Assembly: GCF_013046825.1 (NCBI RefSeq)
Contig: NZ_CP053187.1
Span: 1,911,501-1,975,500, forward strand
Origin: Turicibacter sanguinis
GTDB lineage: Bacteria; Bacillota_I; Bacilli_A; MOL361; Turicibacteraceae
Reading direction: 5' to 3'
DNA: 64,000 bases
The position numbers and the translations under genes are program-made. Positions 1 to 7,214 of this stretch are shown here, piece by piece. The notes under the pieces are model-generated. The model searched no databases. It was not told where the DNA came from and worked only from the letters and a program-made list of their open reading frames with translations. Positions within the stretch are counted from its first letter, which is position 1. Each line of letters opens with the position of its first letter.

Positions 1-987
1 TCAGAAAAACAAGTTTTATTAACAAATGAAGATTATCCTAAAAATATGGGCCTTCATGTTCGTGATCCAAAAGTTTGGGAAGAAGATGGAATGTTCTACA
101 TGGTTTTAGGAGCTCGTTCTGTTGACGATAAAGGATATGTTTTACTATACCAATCAACTAATTTAGCGGATTGGAAATTATTAAGCGTTCCTGCTGGTGG
201 ACTTGATGACATGGGATTCATGTGGGAGTGTCCAGATACATTCAAGTTAGAAGGTAAAGATGTTTTTATGTTCTCACCACAAGGAATAGACGCTAAAGGA
301 TTAAAATTCCATAATGTTTATCAAAGTGGATATGCGATTGGTTCATTTGATGAATCTAAACATGTTTTAAATCTAGGAGAATTTGATGAGCTAGATCGCG
401 GATTTGATTTTTATGCGCCACAAACATTTATTAATCATGATGGACGTGTGATTATGTATGGTTGGGCAGGTGTTCCGGATGCAATTGAACATAGGAATCC
501 AACGATTGAAAATGAATGGCAACATTGTTTAACCCTTCCACGTCAACTTGTCTTAAAAGGTGATAAAATTTATCAATTACCTGTTGACGAACTAAAAGCG
601 ATGCGTCAATCAGAAATTGCCATGAATAATTTATCTTTAGGTGAAAAGAAGGAAATTGAATTATTCGAAAACTATGCTTTTGAATTAAACTTAGAATTTA
701 CTAACTCAACGAAATTTAGACTTACACTTCGTGAAGATTTAAAATTATCTTATGAAAATGGTATTTTTACATTAGCGTTAGGTGAAAGTGGATATGGGCG
801 TGATGAACGTTCGGTTGCGGTTGACACGATTGAAAATCTTCATATTTATTCCGATCATTCAATCGTAGAAGTTTATTTAAATAATGGAGCAGAAGTCTTT
901 ACAACTCGTATTTATAATAAGGAAGTTGATCAAAACTTAGTTCTTGAAGGTGAAGGGCAAGTTAATCTTGTAAAATGGCAATTATAA
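1..987 (+). CDS. scrB: Sucrose-6-phosphate hydrolase (GH32), 5' end outside the window
   Basis: The reading frame is open from base 1, so the start codon lies upstream and 328 codons are visible. Family GH32 enzymes hydrolyse sucrose-6-phosphate in the cytoplasm to glucose-6-phosphate and fructose after PTS uptake. An RDPKV segment near visible residue 21 is the conserved RDP motif, and WECPD near residue 76 carries the acid/base glutamate. The N-terminal nucleophile motif is missing because of the window edge. The C-terminal part is the beta-sandwich usual in the family. A strong terminator follows directly. Another GH32 enzyme such as levanase is possible, but the absence of any secretion or carbohydrate-binding extension favours ScrB. 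Confidence 0.85.
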   Translation, partial: SEKQVLLTNEDYPKNMGLHVRDPKVWEEDGMFYMVLGARSVDDKGYVLLYQSTNLADWKLLSVPAGGLDDMGFMWECPDTFKLEGKDVFMFSPQGIDAKGLKFHNVYQSGYAIGSFDESKHVLNLGEFDELDRGFDFYAPQTFINHDGRVIMYGWAGVPDAIEHRNPTIENEWQHCLTLPRQLVLKGDKIYQLPVDELKAMRQSEIAMNNLSLGEKKEIELFENYAFELNLEFTNSTKFRLTLREDLKLSYENGIFTLALGESGYGRDERSVAVDTIENLHIYSDHSIVEVYLNNGAEVFTTRIYNKEVDQNLVLEGEGQVNLVKWQL

Positions 988-990
988 TGT

Positions 991-1026
991 AAAAAAGAGA
1001 AATCACATGTGATTTCTCTTTTTTTA
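991..1026 (+). terminator. Intrinsic terminator after scrB
   Basis: An 11-bp perfect stem (AGAGAAATCAC / GTGATTTCTCT) around a short loop is followed by a run of T, four bases after the scrB stop codon. Confidence 0.9.
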
Positions 1027-1078
1027 CACATACCTAACTAACAAATTAACATAATGATATAAAATATGGAAATTATAC

Positions 1079-1106
1079 TTTAGTAAAATTCTAAACGTGT
1101 TATAAT
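1079..1106 (+). promoter_or_regulatory. Probable promoter of the chromate transporter pair
   Basis: A perfect TATAAT lies at 1101-1106, 33 bases before the start codon of the first transporter gene. The -35 element is poor (TTTAGT at 1079-1084, 16-base spacer), so only the -10 box is well supported. Confidence 0.5.
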
Positions 1107-1138
1107 GATAGAAATAGCTTTGATATGGGAGAGAGAGT

Positions 1139-1717
1139 ATGAAAAAGGACGCTAATTTTTACTTTAAACTATTTTATTCAACGTTTTGTTTGAGTGCTTT
1201 TACTTTTGGTGGTGGCTATGTCATTGTTCCATTAATGAGAAAGAAATTTGTTAATGAATTAGAGTGGTTAGATGAAAAAGAAATGCTCGATTTGACTGCA
1301 ATTGCACAATCAGCACCAGGGGCAATGGCGGTTAATGCTGCCATTTTAGTTGGATATCGATTAGCTGGAATTTTAGGAGCATTTATCACTATCTTAGCGA
1401 CAGTTTTACCACCTTTAATTATTTTATCGGTTATTTCAATGTTTTATCAATTGTTTAGAGAAAGTATTTTGGTGGGTGCATTGATGTTTGGAATGCAAGC
1501 AGCGATTGGAGCTGTTATTGTAGATGTTGTTTTTGGCATGGCAAATAATCTTGTGAAAGATAGTGGGAAAAAGATGATTTGGATGATGTTAATCGTTTTT
1601 ATACTCAGTTATATTTTCAATGTGAATCTAATTTTAATTATCATCACATGTGCACTAATCGGAGCATTTTTAGTTCATAAACATAGAGAAACAAAGGGAG
1701 ATGAGGTGACAGAATGA
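1139..1717 (+). CDS. chrA: Chromate transporter family protein, first half-size subunit
   Basis: This 192-residue membrane protein belongs to the CHR family, whose members export chromate or act on other oxyanions. The signature FGGGYVIVPLM lies near the N-terminus and SAPGAMAVNAA follows around residue 60. Several hydrophobic helices fill the rest. At about half the length of classical ChrA it is a short-chain CHR protein, which normally works with a second short subunit; the next gene is that partner and overlaps it by four bases (ATGA). The start follows a GGGAGAGAG ribosome-binding site. The real substrate cannot be read from sequence. Confidence 0.85.
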   Translation: MKKDANFYFKLFYSTFCLSAFTFGGGYVIVPLMRKKFVNELEWLDEKEMLDLTAIAQSAPGAMAVNAAILVGYRLAGILGAFITILATVLPPLIILSVISMFYQLFRESILVGALMFGMQAAIGAVIVDVVFGMANNLVKDSGKKMIWMMLIVFILSYIFNVNLILIIITCALIGAFLVHKHRETKGDEVTE

Positions 1718-2274
1718 TTTATCTAAAACTATTTCTTAGTTTTTTTCAAATAGGTCTATTTAGTTTTGGAGGAGGATATGCGGCATTACCTCTGATAGAG
1801 GAACAAGTTGTTGTACAAAATGGTTGGTTAAGTATGACGGGATTCACAGATATTATAACGATTTCGCAAATGACACCGGGTCCGATTGCAATTAATGCTG
1901 CAACCTTTGTTGGAATGCAAATTGCAGGACTTCTAGGAGCCATTATTGCAACAATGGGGTGTGTTTCTCCATCTTGTATCATTGTCTTAACCTTAGCCTT
2001 TTTATATCAGCGATACAAAGAATTACCGATTATAAAGGGGATTCTGTTCGGTTTACGTCCTGCCGTTGTCGCATTAATTGCTAGTGCAGGTGTATCCATT
2101 ATTTGTTTATCTTTTTTTGGGGAGGAAATATGGCCACCGAATTTGAATCATCTTCAGGTGGTGTCTGTGATTCTTTTTATACTTAGTTTAATTGGACTTC
2201 GTAAGTTTAAGCTTAATCCGATTACGGTCATGCTTATAGCAGGAGGAATTTCCGTTATCCTACAATTCATTTAA
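1714..2274 (+). CDS. chrA: Chromate transporter family protein, second half-size subunit
   Basis: This 186-residue CHR-family membrane protein is paralogous to the preceding gene and translationally coupled to it. It carries the same two landmarks, FGGGYAALPLI near residue 20 and SQMTPGPIAINAA near residue 52, which define the half-module of the family. The two products probably form a heterodimer equivalent to one full-length ChrA. The stop is followed by a terminator that would also have served the convergent helicase gene before an IS element landed between them. Confidence 0.85.
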   Translation: MIYLKLFLSFFQIGLFSFGGGYAALPLIEEQVVVQNGWLSMTGFTDIITISQMTPGPIAINAATFVGMQIAGLLGAIIATMGCVSPSCIIVLTLAFLYQRYKELPIIKGILFGLRPAVVALIASAGVSIICLSFFGEEIWPPNLNHLQVVSVILFILSLIGLRKFKLNPITVMLIAGGISVILQFI

Positions 2275-2280
2275 AATAAT

Positions 2281-2316
2281 AAAAAAGAACAAGTCATATG
2301 ACTTGTTCTTTTTTAT
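2281..2316 (+). terminator. Intrinsic terminator after the chromate transporter pair
   Basis: A near-perfect palindromic stem (AAGAACAAGTCAT / ATGACTTGTTCTT) has A residues on its left and T residues on its right, so it could act on both strands. It now lies directly against the left end of the IS element. Confidence 0.9.
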
Positions 2317-2318
2317 TA

Positions 2319-3444
2319 CCTGAATTATATAATTAAGTCAGACAACTGGTAAACGTATTTAATGGTAATAAAAAAGACATAGATGGTACACTTAATTCAT
2401 CGCCAAACAAATTAAGGAGTTTTCATCTATGTCTTATCATCATCTTAACATAAATCAGCTGACAAATATAGAGTCAAATTATTATTTAGGAGTTAACGCT
2501 CGTGAATGTGCACGTCGCATGAACATTGGAAAAGACAAAGTGTATCGCTATTATCGCTTATTCAAACAAGGATTAACAGTTGAAGAAATCTACTCCACTT
2601 ACAAGCAAAATAAAAAGCGTTGTGGGAGAAAAGAACGTGTGTTATCAGAACAGAAGTTAAAGAATATTCATGAGTTATTAGGTCAAGGGTGGTCATTAGA
2701 TGCTATCGCGGGTCGTGATAAGATCATGGATCACTCAGAAAGAGTCTCGACTAAAACATTATATAAGCTTGTTAAAAATGGAGTCATTGACGCTAAAAAG
2801 CTCCGTCGAAAAGGAAAGAATAACCCTAAAAATCACAAAGAAACACGTGGGAGAATTAATGATTGTAAAACCATTCATGAGCGAGATAAGCAGTATCCTA
2901 AAGCTTCGATGAATCAAGAATATGGGCACTTTGAAGGGGATACCATTGTCGGTAAGAATCGTGAATCAGCCATTGTCACTTTAGTTGAAAAGAAAAGTAA
3001 ATATATCGTACTATTAAAAGCAAGTCGTAAGAGTCAAGATGTCAAAGATGCGACATTAAATTGGCTAAATGAACAAGTTGAAATCGACATCAAAACAATA
3101 ACCTTTGATCGAGGAAAAGAGTTTTCTAGATGGAAAGAAATTGAACAAGAAAGCAAGATACCTCTTGAGATTTACTTTAGTGATCCAGGAGCACCAGGAC
3201 AACGAGGATTGAATGAGAATTCAAATAGTATCGTTAGACAAGATCTACCGAAATCCACGGATTTATCCGTACATTCACAAAAGAAATTAAATGAAATTGC
3301 GATGAAATATAATCGTGTACCCAGAAGATCTTTAAACTATTACACACCAGAAGAAATCATGAAAAAAGCAACTGGATTAGATTCACTCCTTCCAATTGCT
3401 TAGTTTGTGATGAATAATTGTCTGATTTAAATTGACAACTCAGG
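2319..3444 (+). mobile_element. IS30-family insertion sequence, apparently complete
   Basis: The element is about 1126 bp and encodes one transposase. Imperfect terminal inverted repeats are visible: 2318-2345 and the reverse complement of 3418-3445 match at about 22 of 28 positions, both starting ACCTGA and ending TCAGACAA. TTA flanks both ends (2316-2318 and 3445-3447) and is the likely 3-bp target duplication, a size known for IS30 elements. The right TTA is also the stop codon of the minus-strand DEAD-box gene. The ends could shift by one or two bases because the flanking bases are ambiguous. Confidence 0.85.
2429..3403 (+). CDS. IS30 family transposase
   Basis: The 324-residue protein fills the insertion sequence and looks intact. 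An N-terminal helix-turn-helix region (VNARECARRMNIGKDKVYR, about residues 22-40) would bind the element ends. The DDE catalytic core is visible as EGDTIVG near 169, TFDRGKEF near 226 and a NENSNSIVRQDLPK segment near 264, where IS30 enzymes usually read NENTNG. Its length is normal for the family. Translation starts at ATG after AAGGAG. No frameshift or internal stop is present, so the copy may be active. Confidence 0.93.
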   Translation: MSYHHLNINQLTNIESNYYLGVNARECARRMNIGKDKVYRYYRLFKQGLTVEEIYSTYKQNKKRCGRKERVLSEQKLKNIHELLGQGWSLDAIAGRDKIMDHSERVSTKTLYKLVKNGVIDAKKLRRKGKNNPKNHKETRGRINDCKTIHERDKQYPKASMNQEYGHFEGDTIVGKNRESAIVTLVEKKSKYIVLLKASRKSQDVKDATLNWLNEQVEIDIKTITFDRGKEFSRWKEIEQESKIPLEIYFSDPGAPGQRGLNENSNSIVRQDLPKSTDLSVHSQKKLNEIAMKYNRVPRRSLNYYTPEEIMKKATGLDSLLPIA

Positions 3445-4551
3445 TTATTTTAAATGACGTCTTGGAATATTAAAGCGTAATTTACGTTCAATAGCATTTA
3501 ATTCAAAGTCATCTTTTGGAGCAACGAATAAACAAGTATACCCTTCTTCACCAGCGCGACCTGTACGTCCGATACGATGAATATAAGTTTCTGGTGTTTC
3601 AGGGATATCATAATTATAAATATGAGTCACTCCACTAATATCAAGGCCACGTGATGCTACATCTGTTGCAATTAAATATTGTAAATTAGCCTCTCTAAAT
3701 GACTTTAAAATACGCTCGCGTTTATTTTGAGCAATGTCACTGTGAATGACTTGGGTATTGAAACCACGTTGCTTCATTTTAGCGAATAATTGATCAGCAC
3801 GACGTTTCGTACGACAGAAAATAATCGCTAAAAATGGGTTATCTTCTTCAAGAACTTGACAAAGTGCATCAGCCTTCCAACGATCCGTCGTTTCAACTAA
3901 TTCTTGCTTAATACTTTCAACAGCAACTTTTTTAGCTTCAATCGTAATCATTGTTGGATCATATGAATAACGGTACGCTAGACGTTTAACGTTTGGTGCC
4001 ATTGTAGCAGAAAAACATAAGGTCTGTCTATTTCTTGGCGTTTGACGTAAGATTTGATCCACTTCATTTCTAAATCCCATTAATAACATTTGATCTGCTT
4101 CATCAATAACAACAGATTTGACTTTATCTAAAGTAATCGTTTGACGTTCTAGGTGATCAATTAAGCGACCTGGCGTTGCGATAATCAGATGAATTGATTT
4201 TTTTAGCTTATTTAATTGAGAACCAATGTTGCGACCTCCATATGCGGCTAAAACATTAATGTTTCGAATTTCTGCTAGTTTATTAGCTTCTTCTGTAATT
4301 TGCAAGGCTAATTCACGAGTTGGTGTAATAATCAAAGCTTGTGTTGCTTCGATATCAGGTGAAATATTTTCAAAAAGTGGCAGTAAGAATGCTAATGTTT
4401 TTCCAGTTCCAGTTTGGGCTTGAGCAATGACATCTTTATAATTTTTAATTAAGGGATAGCATTGTTCTTGAATAGGAGTAGGTGAAGTGATACCAGATTT
4501 TTTTAAAACTTGAATCAGATCATCACTAACACCTAATGTTTTAAAGTTCAT
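3445..4551 (-). CDS. DEAD-box ATP-dependent RNA helicase, short form
   Basis: The 368-residue protein has the full DEAD-box motif series: Q motif GITSPTPIQEQ, Walker A AQTGTGKT, PTRELALQ, TPGRLID, DEAD, SAT, IATDVASRGLD and HRIGRTGRAG. Such enzymes unwind RNA during ribosome assembly or mRNA decay. It ends soon after motif VI, with no long basic or RNA-binding tail, which makes it more like YfmL (about 376 residues) than CshA or CshB. The start follows GAGAGG with good spacing. An IS30 element ends exactly at its TAA stop, and its ancestral downstream terminator now lies more than 1.1 kb away. Confidence 0.92.
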   Translation of the reverse strand: MNFKTLGVSDDLIQVLKKSGITSPTPIQEQCYPLIKNYKDVIAQAQTGTGKTLAFLLPLFENISPDIEATQALIITPTRELALQITEEANKLAEIRNINVLAAYGGRNIGSQLNKLKKSIHLIIATPGRLIDHLERQTITLDKVKSVVIDEADQMLLMGFRNEVDQILRQTPRNRQTLCFSATMAPNVKRLAYRYSYDPTMITIEAKKVAVESIKQELVETTDRWKADALCQVLEEDNPFLAIIFCRTKRRADQLFAKMKQRGFNTQVIHSDIAQNKRERILKSFREANLQYLIATDVASRGLDISGVTHIYNYDIPETPETYIHRIGRTGRAGEEGYTCLFVAPKDDFELNAIERKLRFNIPRRHLK

Positions 4552-4628
4552 ATTGAATTACCTCTCGTTGTTAAATTTATTACCTTAATCATACCATAGT
4601 CTGATAGATTTACCTAATTTTCAATTTA

Positions 4629-4653
4629 AAAAAAGACCATCTTACCTAGATGG
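4629..4653 (-). terminator. Minus-strand terminator hairpin upstream of the helicase gene
   Basis: On the minus strand the stem GACCATCT / AGATGGTC with a short loop runs directly into seven T residues. It points towards the helicase gene but lies upstream of its likely extended -10 element, so it ends some other minus-strand transcript or acts as an attenuator. Confidence 0.7.
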
Positions 4654-4725
4654 TCAAAGAACGATATATATCTAACACTACCCTCAATAAGAATTCATTC
4701 CCCAATGAACCCTTATAAGACTATT
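4629..4725 (-). ncRNA. Candidate small RNA or leader attenuator
   Basis: A minus-strand transcript starting after a weak TAAAAT -10 element (about 4729-4734) would be about 95 bases long. It would contain one internal hairpin (TTCATT GGGG AATGAA) and end at the T-rich terminator at 4629-4653. No protein gene precedes that terminator on this strand. No known RNA family was recognised, and the promoter is weak, so this is only a candidate. Confidence 0.3.
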
Positions 4726-4924
4726 TTAACTCTAAAATAATGATAAAAAAAGTGTTCATTTGCACACAAAAGGCGGATTAATCAATAAAGATGATGATAA
4801 TTTACTAATAAATGCAATAAAATGTATGAAATAGGAGGTAAAACACAAAACAAAAGAAAAAATGTGTTAAACTTTGGTTAGTTGAGAATAGAAGAGAAAT
4901 GGGCTGATACAGGGAGTGATCGTA

Positions 4925-7036
4925 GTGACTAGCATGAATCACAATATCAAATTATATTGCGATAAATTATTACAGGATGAATCATACATTTTAAAGCTAA
5001 TGTCAATTTTAGGGGATCAAAAACGTGGAAAAAAATTATCTTTATCTGATTTAGAACAGATTTTAATCTTTACTAAAAAACATCAATTAAAATTAGCACA
5101 GGCCGGCATGCTTCATGTGGTAGCATGGTTCAGTGGCGAAGATGGGATATATGATATTGCGGTTGATTATTTGTTAGAGTCTTATCAGATTTATGAAAGT
5201 TTAAACGCAGTTGATGGAATGGTATCAGTATGTAATGCGTTAATGTGCGTGTATTTTCACACCGGACTATATACGGAGAGTCAAGAATGGGGAGTAAAAG
5301 GAATTAAACTTTCAGAAGGTTTAGAAGATCCAAAATATGTGGCTCATCTTTTAGGAAATACCGTGATTCATTATTTAAGATTAGAAAAATATAAAGAAGC
5401 TCGAGAAGTTCAAGAAAGAGTTAATTATTTAAACATTAACACAACGAAAATGAATGAGTTAGTTTTTTTACAAACGGAAGCAGAATTATGTTTAGTAGAG
5501 GGTAATTTGAAAAAATCTAAAGTCATCTTAGATGACGTAATCAAGAGATCTTATGAATTAGGTTATCCGATTGCATTTGCTGATTCATTCCGTTTAAAGG
5601 CACGACTGCTACATAGTATGGGGGATGAAGTAGGAAGTGACTTGAATTTTCAAAAGAGTGAAGAAATTGCGATTCAATATCAGTTAAAACAGGAAAAAAT
5701 GAAGACGTATTTGGAATGGGCAAAAATCTGTTTGCAACAAAAGCGATATGAAAAAGCCGAGGATTATTTGCTAAAAGCTTATCAACAGGCCAATCGAAAA
5801 GTTGATCCACTCTTTTTCTCACAATTATGTGGGACATTGATTGAGTTGTATAAAGCAATCCATGATTTTGAAAAGGCGTTAAACTATTATGAAATTAAGT
5901 ATGAGCATGAAAAAACGTTAGAATTAGCTAGAACTGAGTTATGGGGTAAAAAGTTAACACAGGAAATGTCTGCATATGAATTAAGAATTATTAAAACGCT
6001 ATATGATGAACTTCAAATTATTTCATCGATTGGTCAATCCTTAACAACGAATTTAAGTTATAAGCAACTATTATTAAGAATTCACGATGAATTAGCTAAC
6101 TTGATTAGTTCTAATGTCATGGCGATAACAGAATTAAATCAGGAAGAAGAAAGTTTAAAATATGCTATCTATATGCAAGACGGGGACTATGTGGATTCAG
6201 GGCATATCCAACTTGATGATGAAAATAGTTTAGGTGTCTACTGTATTAAACATAAAAAAAGTTTAATTATCCATGATCTTTTAACAGAGTACAAACACTA
6301 TCATCTTGAAAAAGATAAAACCATTTTACTTCAGAAGGGAATACAATCCTTATTATGTTGTCCCCTACTCATTCAAGATGAGGTAAAAGGTTACATTACC
6401 ATTCAAAGTTATGAGAAAAATCAATACTCAGAGCGTGATTTAAGCAAGTTAAGTATATTAGCATCTTACATTGCTATCGCGCTTGAAAATGCTAAATTAT
6501 ATAAAAAGGCAAATTACTTAGCTCGTTATGATGGATTGACAGGTCTAAATAATCGAGTTCAAGTTCTAAAAAAAGGGGAACAAATGCTTAAATCGGCTCA
6601 CAATGATCGCTGCTGTGTTTTAATGTTAGACATTGATCACTTTAAAAAGATTAATGACACATTTGGTCATCTAGTTGGAGATGAGGTGATTCAAAAAGTA
6701 GGATTACTTTTAACAAAGAAAGTTAATTCAAATATTCATATCGGACGATATGGAGGAGAAGAATTTGTTATTTTCTTGCAAGGTTATACTGAGTCGAAGG
6801 CATTAGTATTTGCTGAGAAAATCAGAGAAGAATTGTTAACCCTTAGCGTAAAAAGAATAAAAGAGCACTTTCCTTCAATTACGGCTAGTTTTGGCGTTTA
6901 TGAATACGAACAAGGTTCTTTATCTGCGGAAGAAGGCATTCATTTTGCTGATCTGGCTATGTATTATTCTAAAACGACAGGACGTAATAAAGTGACGCCG
7001 TACAGCATGCTTGAAAATAAGGAGACTATTGCTTAA
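4925..7036 (+). CDS. TPR-GAF-GGDEF protein, probable diguanylate cyclase
   Basis: The product is about 703 residues. The first 340 are helical and TPR-like, residues about 370-525 resemble a GAF sensor domain, and residues about 530-700 form a GGDEF domain. The active-site loop reads GGEEF near residue 610, the catalytically competent form, so it should make cyclic di-GMP from GTP. No membrane helix is seen. The GTG at 4925 was chosen because AGGGAG lies eight bases before it; GTG at 4916 and ATG at 4934 are badly spaced. TPR sensors of this type often bind peptides or partner proteins, but the signal is unknown. Confidence 0.85.
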   Translation: MTSMNHNIKLYCDKLLQDESYILKLMSILGDQKRGKKLSLSDLEQILIFTKKHQLKLAQAGMLHVVAWFSGEDGIYDIAVDYLLESYQIYESLNAVDGMVSVCNALMCVYFHTGLYTESQEWGVKGIKLSEGLEDPKYVAHLLGNTVIHYLRLEKYKEAREVQERVNYLNINTTKMNELVFLQTEAELCLVEGNLKKSKVILDDVIKRSYELGYPIAFADSFRLKARLLHSMGDEVGSDLNFQKSEEIAIQYQLKQEKMKTYLEWAKICLQQKRYEKAEDYLLKAYQQANRKVDPLFFSQLCGTLIELYKAIHDFEKALNYYEIKYEHEKTLELARTELWGKKLTQEMSAYELRIIKTLYDELQIISSIGQSLTTNLSYKQLLLRIHDELANLISSNVMAITELNQEEESLKYAIYMQDGDYVDSGHIQLDDENSLGVYCIKHKKSLIIHDLLTEYKHYHLEKDKTILLQKGIQSLLCCPLLIQDEVKGYITIQSYEKNQYSERDLSKLSILASYIAIALENAKLYKKANYLARYDGLTGLNNRVQVLKKGEQMLKSAHNDRCCVLMLDIDHFKKINDTFGHLVGDEVIQKVGLLLTKKVNSNIHIGRYGGEEFVIFLQGYTESKALVFAEKIREELLTLSVKRIKEHFPSITASFGVYEYEQGSLSAEEGIHFADLAMYYSKTTGRNKVTPYSMLENKETIA

Positions 7037-7060
7037 TTTTATTAAGTAGTAGTTTTTTTT
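7032..7060 (+). terminator. Weak terminator after the GGDEF gene
   Basis: A short stem (CTTAAT / ATTAAG) overlaps the stop codon. A run of eight T follows after a six-base gap, which makes the signal weaker than others in this window. Confidence 0.4.
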
Positions 7061-7172
7061 ATTAACCTTAAAAGACTCATCACTTAAGATTTATTTTAAA
7101 TAGGCTTATACTAGAGTGTTGATGTGATAAAAGAAGGGGGCACATGCATAAGATTTAGTAAGGAATTTTATT

Positions 7173-7213
7173 ACCTCTATGAGGCTTGATGGCAAAACGT
7201 GAGAGAGGTGCCT
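7173..7213 (+). promoter_or_regulatory. Candidate pseudoknot leader covering the ribosome-binding site of the Suv3-like gene
   Basis: ACCTCT (7173-7178) is fully complementary to AGAGGT (7204-7209), and AGGC (7182-7185) is fully complementary to GCCT (7210-7213). The two helices cross, giving an H-type pseudoknot whose 3' strand AGAGGTGCCT contains the Shine-Dalgarno sequence and ends one base before the ATG at 7215. A competing small hairpin (CCTC TAT GAGG, 7174-7184) would free it. This is the architecture of a translational switch, but no known riboswitch class was recognised. Confidence 0.4.
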
Positions 7214-7214
7214 A

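Larger units (their letters stand above)
4552..4924. other. Divergent intergenic region between the DEAD-box helicase and GGDEF genes
   Basis: No credible protein-coding gene is seen here. On the minus strand there is an extended -10 element (TGGTATGAT) about 35 bases before the helicase start, and upstream of that a minus-strand terminator hairpin with a second hairpin (TTCATTCCCCAATGAA, about 4691-4706) behind it. An AGGAGG near 4833 is not followed by a usable frame. No strong promoter for the plus-strand GGDEF gene was recognised. Confidence 0.6.

Noticed and set aside
7179-7202. Seven-codon frame inside the Suv3-like gene leader
   Set aside because: The nearest AG-rich site is too far upstream, so translation is unlikely; the pseudoknot pairing explains the region better.
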